Notes: generated by a model not told the origin, from the sequence alone. Positions 1 to 12,890 are shown, counted from the first letter of the stretch. The stretch: 64,000 bases of DNA from Sycobia sp. Sy_11 (GCA_018907035.1 JACCIC010000062.1:763501-827500), one strand, 5' to 3'. A program made the numbers and translations.

Positions 1-696
1 TTATTAATTGATTTATTTTATAAATAAATAGAATAAAATATATATAATTAATTATAAATAATTGAAACAGGTATAAGATAGTAAAAAATAATATTTTTGA
101 AACTGCTTCATCAGTAATGTTGTCCGAATTTAAGCAGTGAAAATTATATTTAAAAAATGTGTACTTATGATCTTGATATTAGTTTTTTGTTGAAACGTCT
201 TAATGCGTTTGCTTGCGCTGTCAGAGCAGATAAAACTAACTACAAATTAATGTAACCTCAGCCTAACCTCTTAACTCTCGAAGTATTTTAATTTATTTAT
301 TAAATCGTATAGAAAGCTATCTCGTTGATATTGAAAACTGACAAATCACAATGTTGATGAAAACCAAAGGATAACGGTCAAAGAAAATATATTGAATAAT
401 ATTTACAGTTTCTTTTGGCATAACAAAAAAACTTTTATATTTTTTTAATTGGAATTTTCTAACTAATGTTTAGAATCAAGATAATTATTTATTTGAAATG
501 CAATTCCCTTTCTTAACAATTGAAGTATTTTTATGTGCTGTTTGTCATAATTAAAATAAGCAAATGTTCAAAGCCATGTTGCTTTATAAAAATCCTTCTA
601 CAACACCTATTTATAACATACAATAATCATAACATTATAATAACCATAATATGAAATTATTACATGTATAATAATTTTTGTTATAATTCTTCACAG
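1..696. other. AT-rich intronic/intergenic DNA
   Basis: I see no coding exon, RNA gene or clear repeat here. It is presumably intron of the lola-like transcription unit, whose common exons should lie to the left. Confidence 0.5.
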
Positions 697-813
697 ATCT
701 CATGCTATTGTGAAACACGCGCGGGTTGCATTGTCGAACGTCCTCTGTCAGGTCGCCTGTACGGCAGACATTGTACTTCCGGCAACAGCCGATATGACCG
801 CTTTTATAATTAA
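697..813 (+). other. possible short GC-rich exon, Cys-rich ORF
   Basis: After a plausible acceptor (TTCTTCACAG, ending at 696) a phase-0 frame stays open for 38 codons to TAA at 811-813. It has four cysteines, starting with a CYC motif. The patch is clearly richer in GC than its flanks, which suggests past or present constraint. The entry phase differs from the lola-type finger exons: in their phase a stop comes after four codons. It could be an exon of another transcript, a transposon scrap or chance. A second frame is also open across it, so coding status is uncertain. Confidence 0.2.
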
Positions 814-1994
814 ATATCTCGTCAAAATTACAATTGACACTTAACTTTCAAGATATCATTAAAATATTTAGGAAATAATCAATACGCGGCTCATTTATGA
901 AAAGTATTTTTCATTTTTTAAGAAAGTTAGTAATAAAATAAATCTCATTTCCAGCGGGTCTCTTATATGAGTTAATGCGCAACCAGGTTAAATTTCTGAT
1001 ATTCAAAAGGCTCATTCTCAAAGCAGATTGTATTATTCTTTTGTAATTCTTTCAAACTAATTACGTATCTTATGATGTTTCTTTTATTCTATCAACCATT
1101 TAATATCATAATATTGTACTAATATCATAATATTGTACAAATATTAATTTTTGTCAATTTCAGTAATTCAAACATACATCCGCATTAAGATGTTCGTTTA
1201 CTAGCCAGAAACAAGGTTCCAGCTTCAAACCTAGTTTCTGACTATTTTTTAATTTTATAGACAATGTTCACATTTTTTATTCTATGATTTGCCTAGTTTT
1301 AAGCCATGATAGTTGATTCTATTTTTAATACCTAGTAACTACTTTTCAACCTATTGAAAATTGTTAGATTTCTACCAGGGAAAGTATTGTATTAAGAATT
1401 AACTAAGATAATTTTATATATTCTAAACTATAACGTATTTTCATTGATGATTCTTATAATATTTATACCTGAAATTGATTTTCAATTAAAATAATAATAA
1501 TGGAATTGAATTTATAAGTGTTCAATTCTGGATACACTATGTTACTTCCTAGTTGTTTAAAAAATATAACGTAAGTATACCGCATTCTTGTTATAAAAAT
1601 ATTTATGTTTTGAGAAAATGTTTATTTAATAAATTAAGTGCCTGAATAAACTGTAATATATTATTTGCAACTGTATATATAGTATTATTTATTATTATAT
1701 ATTATTATCTGGAATAAATAATCAAAATATACATTACGTGGTTGTACATCTGGCAAACATCGCGCGTACAGAGCGGCTCTCCTCTTCTACCTATAATATA
1801 TATATATAATTTACCTTTCCACAGCATTCAATTTTTATTGTAAGCTCGATTTTTGTTTCCATTGTACAAAAAGTATTATTTCGACCCATATATACACATA
1901 CACACAAAAACTAAAATTTCGTTTTCTTATTCCTCGAATGAAAATAAAAACCCCCCTCCACGAACGTTTCTCACGCCGTGAATCTGTGTTTCAG
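814..1994. other. intron upstream of first finger exon
   Basis: AT-rich sequence with a short TA-rich run near 1797-1810. It ends with a TGTTTCAG acceptor at 1987-1994. No other feature was recognised. Confidence 0.5.
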
Positions 1995-2239
1995 AAGGAT
2001 TTTGGCGTCTTCATTACCAACAGTCTCACTATCAACATCAACATCAGAACCATCAGCAACAGCACATCTGCCCGGATTGCGGCAAGAGCTACGCAGTGCA
2101 GAGATCGCTTTGGCGGCACCAGAAGTTTGAGTGCGTCAATGCTAGGCCGAGACTGAGCTGCGAGCACTGTGACTATCACACACCGCACAAGTGGTCGCTC
2201 AACAAGCATAAAAAGAAGAGACACGTGCACTCCCAGTAG
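1995..2239 (+). CDS. lola: lola-type alternative terminal exon, zinc-finger pair 1
   Basis: This terminal coding exon follows acceptor TTTCAG. Two bases (AA) complete a split codon, then 80 codons run to TAG. A His/Gln-rich linker (about residues 6-23) precedes finger 1 (C25, C28, H41, C46; C2HC) and finger 2 (C55, C58, H71, H76; C2H2). The C2HC-then-C2H2 pairing and the common entry phase are the hallmark of Lola isoform tails, which give each isoform its own DNA-binding specificity in the nucleus. The sequence has no ATG of its own in this frame near the acceptor, so it needs splicing to an upstream exon. The identification rests on motif pattern and exon architecture, not on a database search. 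Confidence 0.85.
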
Positions 2240-5120
2240 TTTTGAAATCGGTGACATTTCAAGCTTGTCGATTTTGCCACGCCGTATTGGCGCGTTAGAT
2301 GATGCACATGTATAGACGTATCTGGCGTATTAAAGAATGTTCGAAGCGAATTTGTTGTTCCTCAAACGTGACCCACTGCACTCATTCTTTCAACGTTTTG
2401 ATGAAGAAGAAACGTTCACTTTTCCAAACGGGCCGTTCATCGAAACTCAAATAATATTTTACCAATATAAGATCTTCTTTAATTCGACAATGTTATTTAG
2501 ACTGATAGATTTTGTAATATATAATGCTACAGCTATTGTCAGCCTTGAGATCTCAGTTGTACTTGACAAAGACTGAAAAATTATAAAACGAAGTAAAGAA
2601 AATCTTTTTTGGATATGATTCGAGAATAAGTATATGATTATATATATATACAAATATAAAATATTGTAGAGACATCAATCGAATAACTATAAAATTACTG
2701 TAAGTAGTCAAACTACAAATCTCATTGTGAGGATTTTTATACTATTTTATACAAGATTTATATCGTTACACTTTTTTGTTATTTAATCATTGTTATGTTT
2801 GTTAAGCAATTATAAAATAAGTATCGCTACCATAATTTACGTATAGTCATCTTTTTAATAAAGAAAATACAAAGACGCGAGGATTGATTTGTATACATAT
2901 GTTAAATGTGATGATTTTCTAAATAATTAAATTTGATATGTGAATACAGCTCGAAATGATAGATTATGCTATTGAATAAGGAGCAAAGAAGATGATTTTT
3001 TTATTTTTGAATCTCTTAAAAATATTTTTATAATTAACTAGCCTGTGTTGCATTCATATATTTTAGAATGGAATTATCACAATTTCCGGACAGTTATTGT
3101 TCAATATTTTATTTATATACAGTTAATGAGAAAAGCACTGGTATGGAGAAAAGGAATGGCATCTCAATACCAAATAGTGGGAGTAACCATGTAAGAAAAT
3201 TTTGTTTAGAATCTTGTTTAGCAGTACCTCATAGAATTTTCTTTTATTTGCCTATAAGAAAAAAATAAAACAGTTGGGCTGATGTAAAGAAACTATATGT
3301 TACATGAAAGAGAATGAAAATGCTATGTTATTAAAAAGAAATGTCATTTAAGACTTTCATGATTTGCATAAATGTAAATATTTTAAGATTATGTTATATA
3401 TTATTTATAATATTATTAATTTAAGTTTAGAATTTCATCGGGCTATAACAAAGAGTAAAATTTTAACTTTCATAATTCATACGTATGTATAATTAATAAT
3501 CTTACTTTATAATATATGAAAATATATTATCAGTGACTGTAACAATGGATTTATATTGAATTGCACAAGAGTGAGAAATTGAATATGATTCATGGATAAA
3601 ATTCTTTTAAAATTCTTTTTTTTAATTTTTTACTTTTTAATATAATACATTAAAAATGACATTAGACTATCGATTATATTGTAAATTAAATTTTTAAAGA
3701 ATCTTGAAGTGTTATGTTAATGTTTAAATTAGTCACACAACTGACTGGTCTATTTTATAGTCTTTATGAGTCGACGTCAGAAAACTTCATGAAGTAGTTT
3801 AATTTGAACTGAACTCTAGTTATTCAATGATGTAAAGTTTGAATACATCATACAAAACTGAATTTTATATATTATATTTATATAATTTTGCATACTATCG
3901 TTGGCTATAAAATTTATTAACGGTTCATTTAGTTTTAAGCAATATATTTTACATATTGAGGCTTTATTATATAGATCATGTATTCCTGTACAGTAGTCAA
4001 AACCTTTGTAATACAATATTCAGCGAAATATTTCATTTCGGTTCAACTTTGTTTCATATTACATTATTAAAAAATGCAGAGATGTAAATAATATAAATTA
4101 ATTTTAGGATTTTCTTATATTAATTATTATATGTAGATAACTACTTCAAAAGACTAGTGTATTTTAACATATTATGCAATGCTAATATAAAGATCTAACA
4201 CAAGTATAAAATGATAACATCAGCAATACACTACCAATCAACATTGTATTTTGCGAATATTGAATAAATTTTTTTACGGCCATTAACTGTCTTATACCGA
4301 TTAACAAGATTGCAAAAATAATTAATATTTATTATTTCTGTATAAAAAATTGTATGCTTTTGAAATATTAACATTAAATGATAAATATTCATAAGTAATA
4401 ATGTTTTAGGTTTAATTGAATTTTATTTCAATTTATTATTAACCTTATTATTTAACACATAATTAACGTACAAAAATATATTTCAACTGAATAATACGTT
4501 TCTTTTACAAAGCCTTGGAAATTATATTTCTGAACTTGTGTCGATATTTTAATTAATTACTCGATCCAGGTCAAATGTAGTAACGTGGTAATATTGGAAA
4601 AATCAAAATATGAAGTGCTTTAGTAGAGATTATAGAACTTGGCATTAGATGGTATATCTATGGAAGTAATTGATCTATTTTTATTAATTTTGTACAATTC
4701 TACAAAGAAAATCAAAATCTATAACTAAATTCGTACAAATTATTGAATTTTTCTTATTTTTCTTTATTCTCCATTCTTTTTAGAAGTAAAGTAGGATTTT
4801 AACATATATAGAAATGCTTACGTCTTTTGAAAATATAAAATAATTTTCAGCTTTTATATTTCTTCTATCAAATGCTTCTAATTTTTCAGTGCTGCATCTA
4901 TTGTGCTCTGTTTGATTATGTTTAACACTATAGTTGAAACCTTTTAACCATATTACTCAATTGCGAAGACAAGAAATCGTTACAAAAATACGAAACTTTG
5001 AATAATGATTTCTAATTTGAGGCATTTTACTTGTTTGAATCGATTAATATCTATCCATAATCGAATTGAAAACTACCAGTAAGTTTACATTTTGTAACTG
5101 TAAAATTTTTGTATTTGCAG
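2240..5120. other. AT-rich intron
   Basis: There is an AATAAA-type polyadenylation signal (TTTTTAATAAAG, about 2853-2864) about 620 bases after the previous stop. Short ORFs here have no recognisable motif. The stretch ends with acceptor TTTGCAG at 5120. Confidence 0.45.
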
Positions 5121-5371
5121 CATACCGCAAGACCTACTCAGGCGAACAGATGCTCGGGTATACCTGCACTAAGTGCAGCAAATTCTACAAAATGTGGAGT
5201 AACTATTTAAAGCACAAGTGTGAAGCTCCAGAATTCAAGTGCCTTATGTGTCCATTCGCAGCTTTTAAAGCCTTCATTCTCCATGCTCATCAGATAGAGC
5301 AACACTTTTCAAGATTCACTGATCACGTTGGATCGCGTACATTTGATAAAACTGACAATGGGAAAAAGTAA
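5121..5371 (+). CDS. lola: lola-type alternative terminal exon, zinc-finger pair 2
   Basis: After acceptor TATTTGCAG, two bases (CA) complete the split codon and 82 codons follow to TAA. Finger 1 is C15, C18, H31 and C33, so the last two ligands are H-x1-C instead of the usual H-x4-C. Finger 2 is a standard C2H2 (C40, C43, H56, H61). The tail after the fingers is short and polar. It follows the same entry phase as the neighbouring exons and is read as one more mutually exclusive 3' end of the Lola-like protein. The compressed first finger may bind zinc differently or not at all, but the frame is intact and the rest looks constrained. Confidence 0.8.
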
Positions 5372-7044
5372 ACAAATAATTTCAAAATGTTTTTTCTTAA
5401 AAACAATTTAGTAAAATAATTTTGCAATTATAAAATTGTTTAAAGCATATTTCAAAGTTTGGATCTGCTTATTATTATTTAAATCATAACTTTCGATATG
5501 TTTCTTAAGAAAACAGATATACTTTTAAAGGAATAAAATTATGTAAAAGTAAACTGAATTTAAAAACGAAATAGTTTACTATAGTGCGATATATAAAATA
5601 CTTCTAGTTTAATAAAATGCGTATAATAATGCAAATTCTAATTATTATTAAGTTTAAGTATTAATTAAAATATTACTTTTAATACTGCCTTGGATAAAAA
5701 AAATGTAACGTTTTCTTATAGTACAATTGTATTATGATCCAAACACACATTTTTCACAGTTTTATTATTAATATGTAATCTGCTTCCATCATATATTTTC
5801 TGTATTTTATATATACTATATACATCTAGCATTTTCATTTTCATACTGGATAGATGCATAAATCAGCATTAAGATTTTAACCTTATTAAGAATATTTTTA
5901 AATTACAGTAGTGTATTTTTTATTATTTTTAATAAAAACAAAATGTATATGCAATGTATTGATTATTTATTGTATTATTAAAATAATAGCCCTTCAATAT
6001 AATGTAAATATTCTGACCAAATACTTGAAATGTAAATTGAAGAAGAAAAAATGTTTAAATATCGCATTTTTCTATGTAGCGTGGCATAATTATATTTTTA
6101 AATATTTTGCAGTTTACAACTACTTTTGTGGTAGAGGTTTCATTCATCCTCAACAATTAAGTGATAAATGCAAGAAACTAAAAAAGATATCAATTGTAAT
6201 TAAAAATTGAATTCTAAATACTAAGTCTACGGTCAACATTAAAACTAGCATAATTTCAGCAGTGATACTGTTAAAAATTTCGATATTTAAAAACCATATT
6301 TTCGTAATAAGAAATGAAAATTTATACAATTTGTTTATTTCAACTAAAAATAAAAAAAGGTGAACTAATGAATCATAATGTCTAAAAACGTTTCTAAATT
6401 GCTATCCTTTACCTTCTGTTATGTATGATATATATTATGAAATTTTCCAAGAAAATTTGAATAAATAATTTTATTGTTGTCGATGATTTAGATTTATTAA
6501 AATTTTCTAATAGAGAATATTTTTACAAAAATTGTTATTTACTTTGATTATTTCAGCTTGATCTGGCTAATTTATTTTTTAATTTTTAGGATTTCCAGTG
6601 AAAAACTTTCAATTCTCCGTTATTCGAATAATTTCTAAAACATTGAACATCAAATGATTGATTGTTTTAGTATTTCCTGTATAAAAGCCAAGAAATAAAG
6701 ACTAATGTCATTGGATAGTACAAGAATCAATATTTTTGAACAACTTAATTTTATTTCATTTAGAATTAATGTAAGTAATGTGTACATATAGATGTCAAGC
6801 GTAGTTTAGTGTATCACATTAGGTATTGGATTTATAGAATAAAAACTACTGTAGCTATTTTTTATCCCTTCATTTATAATATATGTTAGACTTCGAATAG
6901 AAGTAATAGATGTAATGAAACTTGCTATGGAAGGTAACTGACTTAACATTAAAGCTTATTTAAAGAATAATTTCACTTACTCATGCTTCTAGTATACTTC
7001 AATATGTTTTTAAAAACTCTTCTTCATTAGATAATGCATTTCAG
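5372..7044. other. AT-rich intron
   Basis: The short ORF at 5911-6210 has AT-driven composition and no motif. Nothing else was recognised. The stretch ends in acceptor ATTTCAG at 7044. Confidence 0.45.
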
Positions 7045-7427
7045 GATTTTGGCAGCCTTCTATATACACCCCGCAGCTACCACATCCACCACGAACAGCA
7101 CCACAAATGTATCAGGCAACCGAACAGAATCCGAGTAACTTACTGGGGTCGATAAATTACGTGGAAGGACAGACCAACTTCAAGTGTCCGAACTGCGATC
7201 GCCTGTACATGAGATTATCGTGCATGAAGCGTCACCTGAAAGTCGAATGCGGCAAGGCACCCAAATACCAATGTCAGATATGTCATAGCTGGTTCAAATA
7301 CAAGCACAATCTCTCGGCACACATGCAGTTGCACATTCAACAGCCAAAATTCGCTTGTGCTGCGTGTCCAAAAAAGTTCTATAGACGAGACAAGCTGTTG
7401 GATCACGAGAAGAAATATCATAGATGA
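7045..7427 (+). CDS. lola: lola-type alternative terminal exon with three zinc fingers
   Basis: After acceptor GCATTTCAG, two bases (GA) and 126 codons run to TGA. The N-terminal linker begins FWQP, like the FW start of the exon at 1995, and is Pro-rich (about residues 3-18). Finger 1 is C2HC (C47, C50, H63, C68). Finger 2 is C2H2 (C76, C79, H92, H96). Unlike the other exons there is a third C2H2 finger (C104, C107, H120, H125) that ends two residues before the stop. Three fingers would allow a longer DNA footprint. An internal ATG at 7107 is in frame, but splicing from the acceptor fits the array better than an independent start. Confidence 0.85.
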
Positions 7428-8699
7428 GCAAGTATCAAAATTAAATTTCGGGGTGAGGTTTCCGTGCGATGGCTTCTGCATTGGTAGGATATTTTCGGAA
7501 AACAAAAAAGAAACTTGTTAAACGTAGTTCTAATTAATACATATTAAATTTTTTGCGATACTTAAATTACACCTGCTATAGAAACAGATTATCGTTTTTT
7601 TCCATTGATAATTTACAAAGGTTTAATATACACTTTCAATTTTTTAATTTTTTCTCCCTTTTTGGTTAATATAACGAAGAATATTCTCTTGGTCTCACAT
7701 CAGATTTTTATTCTGAGTTTAGGTACTGATATTGCTATTTGAAATAAGTGTTATTAAAGTAATTGTTTGTTATTTTATGTGACTTAGGTCATAACATTAT
7801 TAGTCAATTAAAGTACTTATTTCTATTCTCATAACAAGAACAATACTTTACTTTTAATTTCTTATCATTTTTAAAGTATAATTTAAGTAATTTTAGGAGC
7901 CACGGATAGTACTTTTTACAGTTTTGATATTTCTAATCAATATTCACAATTAGCATATATATATATATGCGAAATTTTGATTATGTGAAGTTCTTTAGTC
8001 TTTAAAAAGTAAATATATTTCAGGCATTTTTTTTAGGTAGCTTCTATTTATAACTTACCCGCAAACTCTCTTAACGACAGCTAATATTGTACTTAATAAT
8101 ACTTGCGGTTTCTGGATCTATCACTAATACAAGTCATCAGTGCATGGTGTACTTTACAAACCGTTAGCAGAGAAGTCGCAATTTACGCATAGTTGGAAAT
8201 AAAATTTATTTGCAGTTCCGATTGTGTTCTAAGTGTGAAAAAAAAAATTTTGTTGCATTGCATTTTCGTTGAGTAATAGAAATTTTTTTAATAAAATGTT
8301 TTTTCTCTGCAGATAGTTTATGCTATATTTGAAGTTTTTATTCCATAGAATGATTTATATTTACGATAATTTCAAATGAAAATTTAATTATTTAGATTTA
8401 TATCTTTCAAATATTTTTTTCATCGTGCCAATAAGCAAAAGAAATATTAATTATAAATCATCCTTATTTTCTGAGAAGATCCAATATACTTAAAGATATT
8501 TTTATTTACCGATCTTATCGATATTGCTATGCTGTAATAAAGAATCTATAGTTAATAATCGTATTAATCTTTGATAAAGCTTTAAGCTTATTTAGTACTA
8601 TCATTTATCTTATTTGATTAATTAGATTTGTTTCGTCTAAAAATTTTATAAAATTTTATAATATAATTCGTCTAAAAATTTTATAATATTTCTGCATTG
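7428..8699. other. AT-rich intron
   Basis: A short TA run lies near 7956-7970, and a duplicated 'cgtctaaaaattttata' motif occurs at about 8635 and 8669. No gene was recognised. Confidence 0.45.
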
Positions 8700-9656
8700 T
8701 TCAATAGTTCATTAAGCTGCTTATCTGAGAAGTATTTAAGGCCCTCTTTTCTATATTTTTGACAGTGTAGTTTTGACGCATGTGCATATGTTCGATATTC
8801 ACTTTGGTTTTGCACTGATCACATGTACGTGGATTTTCTCTTTTAAAAATATGCTGATGGGAAAGGGCCGTGTGACCGATTCGAATTTGTTTAATAACAG
8901 TTTGGTTTCTTCTGTAAAGGTTCCTGGTTGGATTTTTTATGTATACGTCCCGTTTTAGTATTTTGAGAAGATTTTTTTACTAGTGTTTTCTTTCCATTTC
9001 ATATTCTAATCTTCCATTATTTTTGAATTTTTTATTCTAGTGGCTTCTTCTTAACTAATTTTAGACGTGTATTGATAGTATTTTAATTTAATTGCTGGAT
9101 TAGCTAAGTGACGTGAGCGATTTTTTGCTTCAGCCGATGTTGTTGAGTGAGCTACGTTGTGCGCTCTTTGATTATCTTTTATGTGGGTTTTCATTTTCTC
9201 GATATTCCTGTTCTTAGGTGTGTCATTAGATTGTGTTTTTATGAATCTACACGAGTCTATATGAATTATTGTTTTTTGTGCCTTCTATATTCTTGGGAGA
9301 TTTTAGATAATACGCTTTCGCCGTTTGTTAGAGAGGCTGCAGGCTCCTATTGATTTTGCGGTTTGGTTATTTATATATATATTATAACAATTATGTGTAG
9401 GTTCGGCCAGTTTCTGTAAGAAATCCTTAGATATTATCTGAATGATTTTATTCTTCGTACAATCTGTGGTAGTTTTTTTGATATTTCATCTATGTCTTGT
9501 TGCTTGATTATTGGGTAAATGCAATAACTGCATATTTACAAATTAATTCCAATAGTACAATATTACTTTCACTTAACATACTTGTAATTTGACTAGTTCT
9601 GTATGCACCTAGGGCAATTCGCATACTAGAACTCAGAATCGGATCGAGTTTATTAA

Positions 9657-10931
9657 GGGGGGGGGGGTAAGATATTTAAACTTTTTTTGCCATTTTTTTT
9701 AATTTTATATTTTTTAATGCTTTATATCTCAAGAATATTGTGTCGAAATTTCATGTTAAACGGAGCAAAAGTGACAAAGTTGTGAATATTTGAACATTCG
9801 TTGCTCCAAGTAGGATTTTTCCATATTCTTAATTCTGCTTGATAATTGTGCGGCGCGCTTACTTCAAGAACGATTGTTTTGATTTATAAATCCTAGATTC
9901 ATTTCTTATTGAAAGCATCTTTTTGAACATTTCTTGAATTAGACCTATTTATGAGGACTTCAGTAAAGACTTACTCTTCCAACGATGTGTTGGAGGTTTC
10001 ACGCAAAATAATAATGAGTCTCAATCAGCTAATCTGGAAAATCTCTCCAAAGTCAGTGAGTGGCACCTCTACAATTATTGAAATTGCAGCTAATGTAGCT
10101 GCATGTACTTTCAATGAAGGTTCTTTTGCTCTATTAGCCATTATGAAAAATATGCAAATCAGTACAGGGTCAAGTTCCCACGAATGGGAGCGACAAGTTG
10201 ACGAGTTGCGAATAAATAGAGCAGAGGAACAAGCGTCACAGGACAGTAAAGAAGGAAGAGTTTTACGTTGAAAAATAAAAAAAGATATTTTAGACCATGT
10301 AGATGGAAGCGTTTTGCTATATGGAGCTGGTATTAACAATTCTATATGAACCTGAAAGAATTATAAAGTTTTATTGTGAATTTTTTAGTTTACAAAACTT
10401 TTAAGTCGTTTCCTGAAACCTGACATTTTCGAAGTCGGTGTACATCCTCACACAAAATCTACTGAACCGATCGGTTTGAAATTTTGCACAGTACATCTTT
10501 ACATAATTCAACAGTACATCTTTATATAATTCATCAAGTAACGCTGTCGAGTTTTTTGGTTATTTTTATTAATTCTTAATTTTACAGTAACAAATAACCC
10601 GATTTTTTATAGTAAAAATCGGGTTTTTGGCTTCTTAGGGCTACCAAAAATTCTAAAATTAAAAAAAAAACTCGACAGCGTTACTTAAGAAAACGATGAT
10701 TCTGTGGTGCGTAATTATGTACACCGCAAAACAACTTTTTCTCGAGGAGCCTCCGGAGATTCACTATCATTCGCTTAATTTTCAATATCTTTCAATGAAT
10801 ATTTAGGAAAATATTATTTAAGTAATACATTATTATATGCAAATTAACTGGGTAATCTAGCTGAATCGGTGTCGCGAGACAAAATTCTTAAAAACATGCC
10901 TGTTTTATACCGAATTAACCTTACCGCTCCC
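9657..10931 (+). mobile_element. TTAA-flanked DNA transposon remnant nested in the LINE (Kolobok-like?)
   Basis: The ends are GGG...GGTAAG on the left and CTTACCGCTCCC on the right, an imperfect inverted repeat. They are flanked by TTAA at 9653-9656 and 10932-10935, which is the target duplication expected of Kolobok or piggyBac elements. LINE reading resumes on the two sides. A + strand ORF (9951-10271, 106 codons) looks like a degraded C-terminal piece of a transposon protein, with the pattern N-x-G, then R-x-x-x-AE and K-E-G-R. I assign Kolobok only tentatively, from TSD and general resemblance. Most of the transposase is missing. Confidence 0.6.
10536..10686. repeat. 151-bp palindromic MITE-like insert
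   Basis: A perfect 22-bp inverted repeat (10536-10557 against 10665-10686, AAGTAACGCTGTCGAG...) encloses a second hairpin. That inner hairpin has arms AACCCGATTTTT and AAAAATCGGGTTT around 10596-10626. It sits inside the TTAA-flanked element. It may be a tiny non-autonomous transposon or part of the host element's structure. Confidence 0.6.
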
Positions 10932-12345
10932 TTAAAACTGCTCTTTTTGTTGATCTATAAACTATGCTTCCATAGTCTATTTGAGACTGTATTAAATATT
11001 TGTAAGTATTTATAAGTGTTTTCATGTTTACTGCCCAATTTTTGGCGGATATACTCTTAATATACTTGATCTTTGTAGGTATTGATTTTTAAGGTTTTCG
11101 ATGTGCGGCCTCCAAGTCAATTTATTGTCAAAAGTGAGCTAAAGAATATTAATTTGTTTTACGATATTTATTTGAACATTATTCATTTTTAATTGCACAT
11201 CATCAGTTTTTATTCTAATTTTACTATAAGTAATAGCTTGGGTTTTCGTAGTTGAAAATTTAAAGCCGCTCAGGTTGGCACACTAAATTAATTTATTTAA
11301 GCTATTTTGCATAATAACTGAACATGTTTTCGGGTTTTTACCTTTCACAAAAAGTGTTATATCATTCGGATAGGTTGTACTAAAAACTGATGGTTCAATT
11401 ATTTTCGAAATATCATTAATAGCAAGTAAGAATATAGTTACACTGATTACTCAGCCTTACGGAACACCGTTATTTATACATACTGAATCGGAGTAAATGT
11501 TGTTTATTTTGACTTTTAATAGACCATATTTTTAATAGATATACTAGTGCAATTTCTGATAACTGTTTTAAAAGCATTTTTGATATACTATCAGAACCCG
11601 GGCTTTTATTTTTACGTACATAAAGAACCTCATTTAATTCCTTTATTGCAATTTCATTGCTTAATGGATTATCTTCGTGTTCGTTTATTGGATCGATTGA
11701 TAGAAGTCTTGGGTTTTTATAGTTGAAAGCAATTCTTTAGTGAGGTTTTCATTGCCCGAAATATTGAAATGCACGGGAATTGAATTGGTTATTAAGATTA
11801 GATCATTATTAGTTAGTAGGTTTTCAATAATTTTACCTATTTTGGCGGTTTTTTGTGTACACCAGACGGTGTTGTGGCTGTTGAAGTCTCCCAAGAGAAG
11901 GGATATTAAGTCTTCTAGTTCTTCGATTTTTATATTGTAACAAATTATGTCTATGTAAAAATTATGCTTTTATTTTGGAAATCCGGGGCTTATATTTACC
12001 TTTTGTTCTACTAATACGTATTCTTGTTTCTCTGTTAGATCGTCTACCAGCCTTGTATTAGCCAGATAGAGACATACTCGGTTGTTGGAAATGTTTTACT
12101 ATGTTACACTATGTTTCCCACTCCACACGTATAGTCGACAGATTTAATTCATCTACATAGTCCATGATCGGTCCCTGTTCTCCTTTCGGAAATGTTAGTC
12201 CTTCGGCAATTGCTGCATAACTAAATTCTGTAGTTTTTTAACTGTACATATAGGTATTTCGTAGTTGGTAAATGGCTGGGAAGCCATGGTGCTCTTGTGA
12301 AAGAACAACTTTAGTGGAGCCTAAGCTCGCTTACACACTTATTGT

Positions 12346-12695
12346 ATTAACTCGAGTGCGAAGAAATATGTAAATGCGTCTACTTAGTATCAACACTAAA
12401 TTAAGATTGCTTCTAACATTAAAATCTGTTTTTTTAGTTTGCAATTTAATTATAATATTTACATAACTGAGAGATAACTTAAAATATTTCATTTAAAATG
12501 ATGAAATGAATTATAACGATGTTCAAAAGATTCAAAATTATTTTTTAATTTTAAACATTATATTTCTTTCAAATTCCCTTTTTTATAGTATACGAATTTT
12601 TTCCTATGCATAGTAACTCGTGCACGAGGCAAGTCTCTTGTGCAAATTAATTTTTTTGCTAAATGTTCAGAAACTTTGTCCTTACAAATATTTCC
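12346..12695. other. AT-rich intron between mobile elements
   Basis: Nothing recognised apart from the start of the inverted duplication described next. Confidence 0.4.
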
Positions 12696-12890
12696 AAAGA
12701 CAAAACTATTTATCTGTATTCTTCTGTTGTAAAATTAACATTTATTGTTCTCTTTCCCAAGGATTTCAATTTCAAATTGCTTAATTTTTTATCTTATTTG
12801 TATCTTCAGTAACTGTAAAAATGTTCATTTCTTTTACAAATAAGTGTAAAAGACATGAGCCTAATAAATGGCATGTATATTCAGAGGTTC
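12685..12890. repeat. left arm of an old inverted duplication
   Basis: The stretch 12696-12749 is nearly identical to the reverse complement of about 14282-14336. Weaker similarity continues to about 12890 on this side and 14070 on the other, up to the edge of the mariner at 13269-14066. It may be the arm of an older transposon. Confidence 0.6.

Larger units (their letters stand above)
8700..12345 (-). mobile_element. Jockey-clade-like non-LTR retrotransposon, degenerate, interrupted
   Basis: Reading the minus strand from about 12345 downward, the remains come in the order expected for a LINE with an N-terminal endonuclease. Endonuclease remains include GDFNSHN..W (11894-11685). RT remains follow (about 11660-10936), with GVP followed by a stop, a YPND at the position of the catalytic YADD, and the downstream LTW.PHIENLK block. 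After an interruption at 9657-10931 the RT end resumes with LDPILSSSMRIALGAYRT. RNase H-like scraps and a C-terminal CDQC motif lie near 8830-8720. Stops, frameshifts and an internal RT deletion make it dead. The outer ends are approximate. Confidence 0.75.

Noticed and set aside
5911..6210. 99-codon AT-rich ORF
   Set aside because: Composition follows the AT-rich background, with no acceptor in the array phase and no motif.
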